From JADGHX01 sp035760965 (GTDB lineage Bacteria; Pseudomonadota; Gammaproteobacteria; Steroidobacterales; Steroidobacteraceae), in NCBI GenBank assembly GCA_035760965.1, contig DASTRY010000035.1:1-64000 (forward strand): a DNA stretch of 64,000 bases, in the 5' to 3' direction. Every line of letters begins with the position of its first letter. Position 1 is the stretch's first letter. The position numbers and the translations under genes were made by a program. Below are positions 45,411 to 53,546 of the stretch, in pieces. The notes below the pieces were generated by a model. The model saw only the letters and a list, made by a program, of their open reading frames with translations, did no database searches and was not told the origin of the DNA.

Positions 45411-45887
45411 ATGAAGAGAATCCTTTTCGTCGCGGTGCTGATCGCCGTTGCGTGGGGCGTCGAGCGCTGGACGTCAGCCGACCTGACAACGCCGCCGGCG
45501 ACCGATTCGACGGAAGTCTCATCCACACCGGAGCGCCCGCAATCCGAAGGCACTTCGCGCGTCGGATCTCCGCAATTCGAAAGCACGCCGCACGCCGGAT
45601 CGCAGTTCGAAAGCGGCGGGACGGTGATTCGCGTGCTCGCGGACGACAATGACGGCTCGCGCCATCAGCGCTTCATCGTGCGGCTCGCGTCGGGTCGCAC
45701 GGTGCTCATCGCGCACAACATCGATCTCGCGCCGCGCGTCGCGGGGCTCGAGGTCGGCGACACGGTCGAGTTCTCCGGTGAGTTCGAGAACAACGACAAG
45801 GGCGGCGTCGTGCACTGGACGCACCACGATCCCCAAGGCCGGCACGTCGCCGGCTGGATCCGGCATCGCGGTCGCACGTATCAGTAG
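45411..45887 (+). CDS. DUF3465 domain protein (exported)
   Basis: A 158-residue protein with an N-terminal hydrophobic signal or anchor ('ILFVAVLIAVAWGVE') and a disordered Ser/Thr/Pro linker (about 25-68). The DUF3465 core is 'HQRFIVRLASGRTVLIAHNI', 'LEVGDTVEFSGEFENNDKGG' and 'VHWTHHDPQGRHVAGWIRH'. The OB-like core with clustered His and Trp is typical; function unknown, probably periplasmic. ATG 45411 follows 'aggtaggtcccc'. Confidence 0.88.
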   Translation: MKRILFVAVLIAVAWGVERWTSADLTTPPATDSTEVSSTPERPQSEGTSRVGSPQFESTPHAGSQFESGGTVIRVLADDNDGSRHQRFIVRLASGRTVLIAHNIDLAPRVAGLEVGDTVEFSGEFENNDKGGVVHWTHHDPQGRHVAGWIRHRGRTYQ

Positions 45888-46113
45888 CACCCGCGCGACA
45901 TTTAGCGCTCCGAAGCACTTGGCTGCTCGCCGATACATGTTGGCGGGGCTTGGTTCACATTCCCTGCATTGAGTGCACTGCACACGCAGCACATCCGCAA
46001 CGTTTTCCCTAGAATGCGCGCCGCCGGCGTGGTCCGGCACGTCGTGAAAACGATACAGGTGCGCCGAAGTCGGGCTCGCGACGGACGTTCGTTCACAATC
46101 TGGAGGTGTGTCA

Positions 46114-46695
46114 ATGAGAACTGCGATCACTGCCGCGACCCTCGTCGCGCTCGGCTACATCGGCCCGGCGCTGGCGGACGATGGCATCAGCTACAGCTAT
46201 CTCGAGGGCGGCTACATCCGCACCGAGCTCGACGACTTCGATGTCAATGGCGACGGCCTCGGCATCCGCGGCTCGTATGCGTTCACGAAGAACGCGCACG
46301 GATTTGCGACGTACTCGAAACAGGACTTCGACTTCGACATCTCGGGCGATCAGTGGGGCTTCGGCGCCGGCCTGAACTTCTCGCTGAGCGATCGTCTGGA
46401 CGTGGTCGGCACGCTCGCCTACGTCGGCGTGAAGCTCGACGCGCCGGGCCTGCCGAGCGTCGACGACAGCGGCGTCGAGCTCGGGGCCGAGCTGCGCGGC
46501 CGCGTGAACGACGCGCTGGAGCTGCATGGCGGTGTCTCGTACGTCAACCTCAACGACTCCGGCGATGACACCTCGGGTACGGTGGGCGCGCGCATCTACC
46601 TGACGAAGATGTTCGCGCTGGGCGCGGATGCATCGTTCAACGAGGGTGGGACGACTTGGATGATCGGAGCCCGGCTGGACTTCGGGCACTTGTAA
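46114..46695 (+). CDS. Small outer-membrane beta-barrel protein
   Basis: A 193-residue protein with signal peptide 'AATLVALGYIGPALADD'. About eight amphipathic strands alternate Gly/aromatic residues ('YSYLEGGYIRTELDDF', 'GIRGSYAFTKNAHGFATYSK', 'GFGAGLNFSLSDRLDVVGTL', 'LHGGVSYVNLNDSG') and it ends 'MIGARLDFGHL'. This is the OmpA/OmpX-like eight-strand type, of unknown role. GGAGGT lies just ahead of ATG 46114. Confidence 0.85.
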   Translation: MRTAITAATLVALGYIGPALADDGISYSYLEGGYIRTELDDFDVNGDGLGIRGSYAFTKNAHGFATYSKQDFDFDISGDQWGFGAGLNFSLSDRLDVVGTLAYVGVKLDAPGLPSVDDSGVELGAELRGRVNDALELHGGVSYVNLNDSGDDTSGTVGARIYLTKMFALGADASFNEGGTTWMIGARLDFGHL

Positions 46696-46755
46696 TCGCG
46701 GAGGACGCGGGAGCGCGTCGCAGGCCGTGCGGTGGCAGGTGCCTGCGATGCGCTC

Positions 46756-46935
46756 GGTGCGCGGAGCTCGCTGGTGCGCTGAGCTCGCTGGTGCGCGGAG
46801 CTCGCTGGTGCGCGGAGCTCGCTGGTGCGCGGAGCTCGCTGGTGCGCTGAGCTCGCTGGTGCGCTGAGCTCGCTCGGTGCGCTGAGCTCGCTCGGTGCGC
46901 TGAGCTCGTCCGGCGCGCTGAGCTCACTCGGGTCA
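46756..46935. repeat. 17/18-bp tandem repeat, ten copies, each with gagctc
   Basis: The word gagctc occurs at 46764, 46781, 46798, 46815, 46832, 46849, 46866, 46884, 46902 and 46920. The spacing is 17 bp for the first seven units and 18 bp for the last three, following the consensus gcgc(g/t)gagctcgctggt. The period is not a multiple of three and no ribosome site is near, so it is non-coding. It occupies the start of the 46696-47180 interval. The rest of that interval has no gene I can support. Confidence 0.9.
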
Positions 46936-47180
46936 CAGGGACACTGGGCGTTGGGGCCGTACTGGCGCGGTGCGCGGCTGAGTTGGTGGCGCGCGAAGGC
47001 AGTCGCAACGCTCGGAGTAGGGCAGAGGTAGCACGCGCGACAGATCGGACCTCGGCCGCGCGCCCTACGCGACATAACCCTTCTATTTCTTCCCCGCCTC
47101 GCCGGTGTCACGTTTTGCGACCGGCGCCTGCTGGAATCCCTCCCAACAACTCGGCAGCGAGTGATCAGAGGAGGCCCCCA

Positions 47181-48476
47181 ATGAACACCAGCCCCCGTCC
47201 CGTCGTCCCCCGCGACCTGCGACCCCACGAGCCCACCATCCACTGCCCGCACTGCCAGGCGGAAATCAAGCTCACGGAATCACTCGCCGCGCCGCTTCTC
47301 GAGGCGAAGGAGCTCGAGTTCAAACGCATGGAAAGCGAGCTGCGCGAGCGCGAGGCCTCGCTCGCCCGCCAGCGGCACGCGCTCGAACAGGAGGTGGCCG
47401 GCCGCCTCGCGGCCGAGCGCAAGAAGGTCGCCGAGGAGGAGCAGCGCAAAGCGCGCCTTGCGCTCGGCATCGAGCTCGAAACGAAGCAGCGCGAGCTGGC
47501 GGACTTGAGCGAGCTGCTCAAGTCTCGCGAGGCGAAGCTCGCCGAGGCGCAGCAGGCGCAGGCGGAGATGGTCCGCAAGCAGCGCGAGCTCGAAGAGAAG
47601 GAGCGCGAGCTCGATCTGACCATCGAGCGGCGCGTCTCCGCGAACGTCAGCCAGATCCAGCAGAAGGCGCGGCAGGAGGCCGAAGATCTGCTGAAGCTCA
47701 AAGTCGCCGAGAAGGACCAGCTCATCGGCTCGATGCAGCGACAGATCGAGGAGCTGCGCCGCAAGTCCGAGCAAGGCTCGCAGCAGCTGCAGGGCGAGGC
47801 GATGGAAGCCGAGCTATTCCAGCTTCTGACGACGCGCTTCGATGACGACACGATCACGCGCGTGCAGAAAGGCGAGTTCGGCGGCGACGTGCTGCACACA
47901 GTCGTGAGCCAGTCGGGCCTCGTGTGCGGCACCATCCTCTGGGAGTCCAAGCGAACCAAGCACTGGAGCGAAGGATGGCTTGCGAAGCTGCGGCAGGATC
48001 AGCGCGCGGCGAAGGCGGAAATCGCGGTGATCGTGAGCCACACGCTTCCGAAGGGCGTCACGCAATTCGATCTCGTCGAGGGCGTGTACGTCGTGAGCCC
48101 CCAGTGCGTCGTGCCGGTGGCGACGCTCCTACGCAAGGCGCTGCTCGAGCTCGCCATCGCGCGTCAGTCGTCGCAGGGCCTCGAGACCAAGGCGGGACTG
48201 CTCTACCAGTACCTCACCGGCCCGCGGTTCCGGCAGCGCGTGCAGGCGATCGTCGAAGCGTTCACGTCCATGCAGGACGATCTCGTCGCCGAGAAGAAGG
48301 CGCTGCAGAAGCAGTGGGCCAAGCGCGAGACGCAGCTCGAGCGGCTGATGAATTCCACCGTCGGGATGTACGGGGACCTTCAGGGCATCGCCGGCCGCAG
48401 CCTCGAGGAAATCGAGGGCCTCACTGGACTGACAATGATTGAGGGGCCTGCGGACGAGCCGGCTTGCGGAACTTGA
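47181..48476 (+). CDS. DUF2130 protein: zinc-ribbon, long coiled coil and PD-(D/E)xK-like nuclease domain
   Basis: A 431-residue protein. The N-terminal 'IHCPHCQAEIKLTE' looks like half of a zinc ribbon. Residues about 40-205 are a highly charged coiled coil. The C-terminal domain starts 'MEAELFQLLTTRFDDDTITR'. It contains 'FGGDVLHTV' and 'GTILWESKRTKHWSEGWLAK', that is D-x(n)-ExK as in restriction-endonuclease-like nucleases, followed by 'LRQDQRAAKAEIAVIVSHTL'. The family is broadly conserved but its role is unknown. agaggaggc precedes ATG 47181. Its 3' end overlaps the convergent methyltransferase gene by 56 bp. Confidence 0.9.
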   Translation: MNTSPRPVVPRDLRPHEPTIHCPHCQAEIKLTESLAAPLLEAKELEFKRMESELREREASLARQRHALEQEVAGRLAAERKKVAEEEQRKARLALGIELETKQRELADLSELLKSREAKLAEAQQAQAEMVRKQRELEEKERELDLTIERRVSANVSQIQQKARQEAEDLLKLKVAEKDQLIGSMQRQIEELRRKSEQGSQQLQGEAMEAELFQLLTTRFDDDTITRVQKGEFGGDVLHTVVSQSGLVCGTILWESKRTKHWSEGWLAKLRQDQRAAKAEIAVIVSHTLPKGVTQFDLVEGVYVVSPQCVVPVATLLRKALLELAIARQSSQGLETKAGLLYQYLTGPRFRQRVQAIVEAFTSMQDDLVAEKKALQKQWAKRETQLERLMNSTVGMYGDLQGIAGRSLEEIEGLTGLTMIEGPADEPACGT

Positions 48477-49239
48477 AGATCGACTGATCGGTGAGCCCGC
48501 GCAGCCCGGGCGTGAAGACCATCTGGGTGTGATCGTCTTCGGGGTGCGCGAGCAGCTTACTTTCTTCGACCAGCTCGAATCCGGCCGCGGTGACTTCCTG
48601 CTTGATGATGGCCGGATCGATCCGGTGCAGCTTCTTCGTGTCGCGCGTGCCGGAGCCGGGCTCGGCGTTGTGATCGACGATGAAGAAGATGCCGCCCGGC
48701 TTCAGCGCGTCGAAGATGCGCTTGTTGAGGCTCGCGGTGTCGATGTTGTTCAGCGGCAGGTCGTGGTAGTAGAGCACGTTGAACACGATGTCGATGTTCG
48801 AAGGCAGCTTCAGCGTGTTGTAGTCGACGAGCTCGTACTTGGAGTTGGGATGCGCGGCGACGAAGGCGCGGCTCGCGGCGCCGGCGCGCGCCTCGGTGTA
48901 GGGCAGGTCGTACATGTAGACGACGCCCTTGTCGCCGACGATGTCGGAGAGGAGCGTGGTGAAATACTGGCCGAAGGACGCGAACTCGACGACGCGATCG
49001 CCCGGCTTCACGCCCGAAAGAGTGAGCACCTCGGCGGGCTTGCGGTTCGCATCGCGCGCTTTGTGCTCGGGAGTGCGGGCAGAGGACTCGACGGCCTTGC
49101 GGATGTAGGCCGGCGTGTTCGCCGGGACGTGATAGGCGGGTGCTGCGGGCGTTGCGTCCTCGGCTGCGAACGACGTGCTCATGACGCCCATGAGCACACC
49201 CAGCGAGATCAGCGCGAGACGGGATGGAACGGTTTTCAT
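48421..49239 (-). CDS. Exported class I SAM-methyltransferase-like protein
   Basis: A 272-residue protein with a signal peptide ('LALISLGVLMGVMSTSFAAE'). The fold is Rossmann-type methyltransferase: 'GVKPGDRVVEFASFGQYFTT' replaces the usual glycine-rich motif I, then 'VVYMYDLPY', 'NIDIVFNVLYYHDLP' and 'LKPGGIFFIVDHNAEPGSGT'. A secreted methyltransferase fold is odd because S-adenosylmethionine is cytoplasmic; this family recurs in Proteobacteria with unknown function. It converges on and overlaps the DUF2130 gene by 56 bp. Confidence 0.85.
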   Translation of the reverse strand: MKTVPSRLALISLGVLMGVMSTSFAAEDATPAAPAYHVPANTPAYIRKAVESSARTPEHKARDANRKPAEVLTLSGVKPGDRVVEFASFGQYFTTLLSDIVGDKGVVYMYDLPYTEARAGAASRAFVAAHPNSKYELVDYNTLKLPSNIDIVFNVLYYHDLPLNNIDTASLNKRIFDALKPGGIFFIVDHNAEPGSGTRDTKKLHRIDPAIIKQEVTAAGFELVEESKLLAHPEDDHTQMVFTPGLRGLTDQSIFKFRKPARPQAPQSLSVQ

Positions 49240-49350
49240 GTGACGGGCCCCCTTTGGGGCGCTACTGTGCCACGCGGCTCGAAGGGAGGCGACCGGGCGG
49301 GAGGCGCGACCGCGCTTCGATCACGCCTGCCGGCGAGCAGACCGGTCCGC

Positions 49351-49680
49351 GAGCACACGGGCAGAGAGCACACGGGCAGAGAGCCCGCGCCGAGAGCACC
49401 CGCGCCATCGCTTTGACGCGGTTCCGTCCGCCCGCGACCCGGCAGAATTTCCTATCGTTCCCGCCGCACTGATCGCTGCGGGGGTGCACGCCGACGACGC
49501 CGGCGCTCGCGAACCCGTCGACCGCACATCGCGCCATCAGCATCCGCACCCTCCCGCTCCGATGTCGTGGAGAGCGCCGAAGCGTTCCGGGGAAGCGTCC
49601 CCGGCGTTCGGCGAGCGCACGGTCGTTCGGGCAGTGCGCGGTGTTCGGGCAGTGCGCCGGTGTTCGAGGAGAGCGTCGAG
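49351..49680. repeat. Two short tandem-repeat patches in a 487-bp gene-free interval
   Basis: Patch one: gagcacacgggcaga at 49351 and 49366 followed by two degenerate copies to about 49407 (15-bp period). Patch two: gttcgggcagtgcgc words at 49625 and 49643 and a decayed copy at 49662 (18-19 bp period). They lie in the space 49240-49726 between the methyltransferase-like and glucosidase genes. I see no gene with a ribosome site there. Confidence 0.7.
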
Positions 49681-49726
49681 CGTTCATGCGGGCGCCCCAG
49701 CTGTCCGGGGGCGCCCCGCGTCGCCG

Positions 49727-52417
49727 TCAATCCGGCAACGTCATCGCACCGGTCAGCGCAAAGTGCGTCTGCAGACCGGCCGGCGTGGCTAGCCCGGCTC
49801 GCCGCACCGGCTGACCGCCGCCGACCCATACGTCCACGTCGCCCGGCACGATCCGACGCTTACCCTCGGCGTCGACGATGCTGAGCGCCCGATCCCGCAG
49901 CGTGAATTCCACCGTCTTCTTCTCGCCTTTGCGGAGGTGAATGCGCTGGAACCCCTGCAGCGCCCGAATCGGCGCGCCCGCAACCCCGCGATGCGTGACG
50001 TAGAGCTGCACCACCTCGTCGCCATCCATCGCGCCGGAGTTGGTCACTTCGACCGACACCGTCACCGCATCGCTCGGTCCGACGCTCGCCTTGCTCGTGC
50101 GCACGTTCGCATAGTCGAACTTCGTGAAGCTCAAACCGTACCCAAACGGGTAAAGCGGCTCGCCCGTGAAGTAGCGATACGTGCGCTTGCTCATCGAATA
50201 GTCATCGAACGGCGGCAGCTGATCGACGGACTTGTAGAAGGTCACCGGCAACCGTCCCGCAGGACTGAAATCGCCCGCGAGCAGCGCAGCGACGGCCGTG
50301 CCGCCCTCGCCACCCGGATACCACGCCTCGACGATCGCCGGGATGTTCTGATCCGCCCAGTTCACGCCCATCGCGCTGCCGTTCATGAGCACGAGGACCA
50401 CCGGCTTGCCGACCGCGTGCACGCGCTCGAGCAGGCTCTGCTGCGGAGCCGGCAGATCGAGACTCGTGCGATCGCCGCCCGCGAATCCCGCCGCATCGAC
50501 TTTCATCTCTTCGCCTTCGATGCGTGGCGACAGACCTGCGACCATCACGACGAGATCCGCGTGGCGCGCGGCTTCCACCGCGTCGTCGCCACGCGCGCTC
50601 GGCAAGCTCCACACGAATCGCGCTTCGCCGATCGGGCTCTTCTGGAAGTACTCGATGCGCACCGGATACGTGTGGCCCGCCTGCAGCTGGACTTTCGGCG
50701 TCTGCGTGGTCGCCGGTTCGTGATCGGTCCAGTCCTCGGTGACGAGCTTGCCATCGACCCACACGCGATAGCCGTCGTCGCCCGTGAACCCAATGCGATA
50801 CTCGCCGGACTCGGGCGCCTTGAGCACGCCGGTCCACCGCGCCGAGTAGCCCGGCGGCAGCGGCGGATTGTTGTGACTCGCGCTCACGACGAAATCGATC
50901 GTGCGATCCACGCGTGACTTCGCAGCGGCGCCCGTCAGCGTGATGTTCGGAAAGTACTCCGCTTTCAAGCCGTGGCTCGTGCACGCCGCATCGACGCACA
51001 GCGCCGACTCGGGAACCGTCGTCGTCACGGGGCCGACGAGGCCCGTGCCCTGCACGTACGTCACCTTCGATTGCGGAAAGCGCTTGCGAATGCCCTCCAG
51101 AACCGTGACGGGATGCGAGGGCGTGCCGTTGTAGTTGCCGACGAGCGCGTCCAGGTTGTCTGCATTCGGGCCGATCACGGCGATGCTCGCCGGCGCTTTT
51201 TTCAGCGGCAGCAAGTTGTCTTGATTCTTGAGCAACACGAGGGACGCCTCGGCCATGCGCAAGGCGACTTCGCGATGGTCCGGTGTGTCGTTCGCGGAGA
51301 CTGGAATGCGTGCGTACGGATTGGCGCTCGGCGGATCGAACATGCCGAGCTTGATGCGCGTCGTGAAGAGCCGAGTGAGCGCCTGATCGAGCACCGGTTC
51401 CGGCAGCAGCCCGCGGCGGACCGCATTCACGATGGCGTCGGGGTCGATGGTCATATTGCGCCGATAGTCGCCGCAGATAAGGTCCATCCCCGCTTTGAAC
51501 GCGGAGGTGAGGCCGGCTTCGGCGTTCGGCGCGTAATGCAGACCTTCCTTGATGAAGATGTCGGCGGCCGCCCCGCAATCCGAGACGACGTAGCCCTGAA
51601 ATCCCCAGTCCTTGCGCAAGTGTTCGCCGAGCAGCGTGTCGTTCGCGCACGCCGGCTGACCATTCACGCCGTTGTAGGCGCACATGACGGATTGCGCTTT
51701 GGCTTCCATCACGGTGGCGCGGAAGGCGGGGAGGTACGTGTCCTCGAGATCGTGGCGCGACACCTTGATATCCGCGCTGTGCCGCGTCGCTTCGGGGCCG
51801 CTGTGCACCGCGAAGTGCTTGGGTGTGGCGACGACCTTCAGATACTTCGGATCGTTGCCCTGCAGACCCGTCACGAACGCGACGCCCATGCGCGAGGTGA
51901 GGTACGGGTCCTCGCCGTAGGTCTCCTGCCCGCGGCCCCAGCGGGGATCGCGGAAGATGTTGATGTTCGGCGACCAGGCCGTGAGCCCGCGATACCAATC
52001 GCTGCCGCCGTCGGGGTGCACGGTCGCAGCGTATTTCGCGCGGAATTCGGTGCTGATGATGTCCGCGGTCTGCTGCATCAGCGGGACGTCCCAGCTCGCC
52101 GCCATGCCGATGGCTTGCGGGAACACCGTCGCGACGCCGGCGCGCGCAACGCCGTGCAAGCCTTCGTTCCACCAGTTGTACTCGGGGACGCCGAGGCGCG
52201 GGATGGCGGGCGCGGTGTGACCGACCTGCTTCGCCTTCTCCTCGAGCGTCATGCGAGAGATCAGGTCGCGGACGCGTTGGTCCGTGGGGAGGGAAGGGTT
52301 GCGGAGCGCGGAAGAGGCGCCCGATGCCGAGTCTGCTGCCATCGCCTGCGTGCTGATGGCGATGCCCAACGCCATACAGACCGACAGGCTCACAAGTCTT
52401 GCCGCGTGCGTGTTCAC
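49727..52417 (-). CDS. GH3 beta-glucosidase/xylosidase with PA14 insertion
   Basis: An 896-residue exported glycosidase starting at GTG 52417 (GGGGGA site; signal 'SVCMALGIAISTQAMAADS'). The N-terminal TIM barrel has 'EYNWWNEGLHGVARAG' and the nucleophile block 'GYVVSDCGAAADIF' (Asp). The second alpha/beta domain has 'IAVIGPNADNLDALVGNYNG'. It is interrupted by a PA14 domain ('GLKAEYFPNITLTG' to 'EARFVWSLPS') that shapes the substrate site, then continues with 'DLVVMVAGLSPRIEGEEMKV' and a C-terminal fibronectin-like domain. This is the layout of plant-type beta-xylosidase and beta-glucosidase of the GH3 PA14 group. A LacI-type operator lies 40 bp upstream. Confidence 0.93.
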   Translation of the reverse strand: MNTHAARLVSLSVCMALGIAISTQAMAADSASGASSALRNPSLPTDQRVRDLISRMTLEEKAKQVGHTAPAIPRLGVPEYNWWNEGLHGVARAGVATVFPQAIGMAASWDVPLMQQTADIISTEFRAKYAATVHPDGGSDWYRGLTAWSPNINIFRDPRWGRGQETYGEDPYLTSRMGVAFVTGLQGNDPKYLKVVATPKHFAVHSGPEATRHSADIKVSRHDLEDTYLPAFRATVMEAKAQSVMCAYNGVNGQPACANDTLLGEHLRKDWGFQGYVVSDCGAAADIFIKEGLHYAPNAEAGLTSAFKAGMDLICGDYRRNMTIDPDAIVNAVRRGLLPEPVLDQALTRLFTTRIKLGMFDPPSANPYARIPVSANDTPDHREVALRMAEASLVLLKNQDNLLPLKKAPASIAVIGPNADNLDALVGNYNGTPSHPVTVLEGIRKRFPQSKVTYVQGTGLVGPVTTTVPESALCVDAACTSHGLKAEYFPNITLTGAAAKSRVDRTIDFVVSASHNNPPLPPGYSARWTGVLKAPESGEYRIGFTGDDGYRVWVDGKLVTEDWTDHEPATTQTPKVQLQAGHTYPVRIEYFQKSPIGEARFVWSLPSARGDDAVEAARHADLVVMVAGLSPRIEGEEMKVDAAGFAGGDRTSLDLPAPQQSLLERVHAVGKPVVLVLMNGSAMGVNWADQNIPAIVEAWYPGGEGGTAVAALLAGDFSPAGRLPVTFYKSVDQLPPFDDYSMSKRTYRYFTGEPLYPFGYGLSFTKFDYANVRTSKASVGPSDAVTVSVEVTNSGAMDGDEVVQLYVTHRGVAGAPIRALQGFQRIHLRKGEKKTVEFTLRDRALSIVDAEGKRRIVPGDVDVWVGGGQPVRRAGLATPAGLQTHFALTGAMTLPD

Positions 52418-52456
52418 TGGCTCGTCCCCCTTGCCTCTGCGATTCGAGCGGTGGTG

Positions 52457-52474
52457 TATGGTATCGCTACCATA
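52457..52474. promoter_or_regulatory. LacI/GalR-type operator ahead of the GH3 glucosidase gene
   Basis: tatggta-tcgc-taccata is an 18-base element with perfect seven-base arms, containing the TGGTA-N4-TACCA core with the central CG expected of LacI-family sites in Xanthomonadales-type sugar regulons. It lies 40 bases upstream of the GTG start, where a repressor would block the promoter. No LacI-family gene is in the window. Confidence 0.7.
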
Positions 52475-52604
52475 AAAACGGGGGCATCGTACCTGCCTGC
52501 GGCGATTCGGGCTAGAGCGATTTGAACAATCCAGACATTCGGCGTCCGAGGCGCCACGAGCCAGCGCACCGCTCCGACGCCGGAAACAGCGCCCTCGTAG
52601 CCAG

Positions 52605-53069
52605 CTAGCAACTGCACCTGCAGCGCATCGCCAGGTCCAATGGCGGGCGATGCATCTCGGTAGAGTCGCGGATGATCTCGGCATCGGGAATGAATTGATC
52701 CAAGGTGACGAGCCGAGCCCCATTCGATTTGGCGAGCATTAGCAGATGACCGTCGGTCGTGTGCGCGGACCTCGTCACCCACTCTGGGAGCTCGTGACCG
52801 AGCAGACGATCACTGATGAACAGCATGTGCTCACGGATCTTCAGCCGCTCCAAATCTTTGCGCGCTTCCATAACGCTCGACGCCAACCGCGCTGGGCCGC
52901 TTGCGACGCGAACAAAACCCAGTTCAGTCGTCGGGCAGGTCGCAAGCTTCACCCCACTCGGCGCGTAGCACTCGCGTCGCTCGGCCAGCCAATGCACGAC
53001 ACACATGTGATGCACGTGTGCGGTGTAGCCCAAGGCGAGCAACACGTTGACATCCAGCAAGTAGATCAC
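52605..53069 (-). CDS. VapC-type PIN-domain ribonuclease toxin
   Basis: A 154-residue PIN protein. The first acidic residue is in 'IYLLDVNVLLAL', the second in 'CPTTELGFVRVA' (Glu), and further ones in 'TTDGHLLMLA' and 'GARLVTLDQFI', together forming the metal site of a PIN nuclease. The start GTG 53069 overlaps the antitoxin stop as GTGA, the standard coupling of a toxin-antitoxin pair. By family it cleaves tRNA or rRNA when freed from its antitoxin. An upstream extension in this frame would run through the antitoxin gene and is not used. Confidence 0.9.
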   Translation of the reverse strand: MIYLLDVNVLLALGYTAHVHHMCVVHWLAERRECYAPSGVKLATCPTTELGFVRVASGPARLASSVMEARKDLERLKIREHMLFISDRLLGHELPEWVTRSAHTTDGHLLMLAKSNGARLVTLDQFIPDAEIIRDSTEMHRPPLDLAMRCRCSC

Positions 53070-53257
53070 GGGAAATCCTCCAGATAGCGGCGCACGTCCT
53101 CGGAGGTGACGGATGGCGTACCCGGTGGCGAAAGAAACTCGATGCCGCCGCTGATCGGGTTCACGCGGAAAGGAGACCCGCGGCGGGGCCGTGAGACCCG
53201 ATAAGGATCGTCGACCTTCGTAAGATCGACGGGTTCTTCGGACGAGGTTTCGGTCAT
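53066..53257 (-). CDS. Antitoxin of the PIN-domain pair
   Basis: A 63-residue acidic and Pro-rich protein: 'SSEEPVDLTKVDDPYRV', 'RRGSPFRVNPISGGIEFLSP' and 'PSVTSEDVRRYLEDFP'. A C-terminal '(V)TSEDVRRxLEDFP' tail is what I expect to bind the PIN groove. No ribbon-helix-helix or AbrB domain is obvious, so the DNA-binding class is uncertain. ATG 53257 follows GGAGAG. The pair sits next to a WYL regulator and an IS remnant, i.e. in an accessory patch. Confidence 0.82.
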   Translation of the reverse strand: MTETSSEEPVDLTKVDDPYRVSRPRRGSPFRVNPISGGIEFLSPPGTPSVTSEDVRRYLEDFP

Positions 53258-53546
53258 GAGTGCTCTCCGTGTTAGAGGGTTCGAATTGAGCGTCCAAGCT
53301 CTCCTCGAGAAGTGACGAATTCTACTGAGCGGGCGTGCAATGTGCATTCGTACGTTCGTGCGAATAAACGCGCTTTGCGATGCTTCGCTCTCTGCATTTC
53401 CGGGCTCACGAGGTGCTGTGCACGTACCGAACGCTCAGCGTGAAGCGCGCGAAGGGGCGTGCCGGCGCACACGCGATTTGTCACACCTTGACGGGATGTG
53501 TAGCCTCGGGCAAGGCCAGAGTGAGCACGCACGCACAGCCAAGTCA

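Noticed and set aside
46756..46935. CRISPR array
   Set aside because: Units of 17-18 bp are directly adjacent with no unique spacers and no cas genes nearby.
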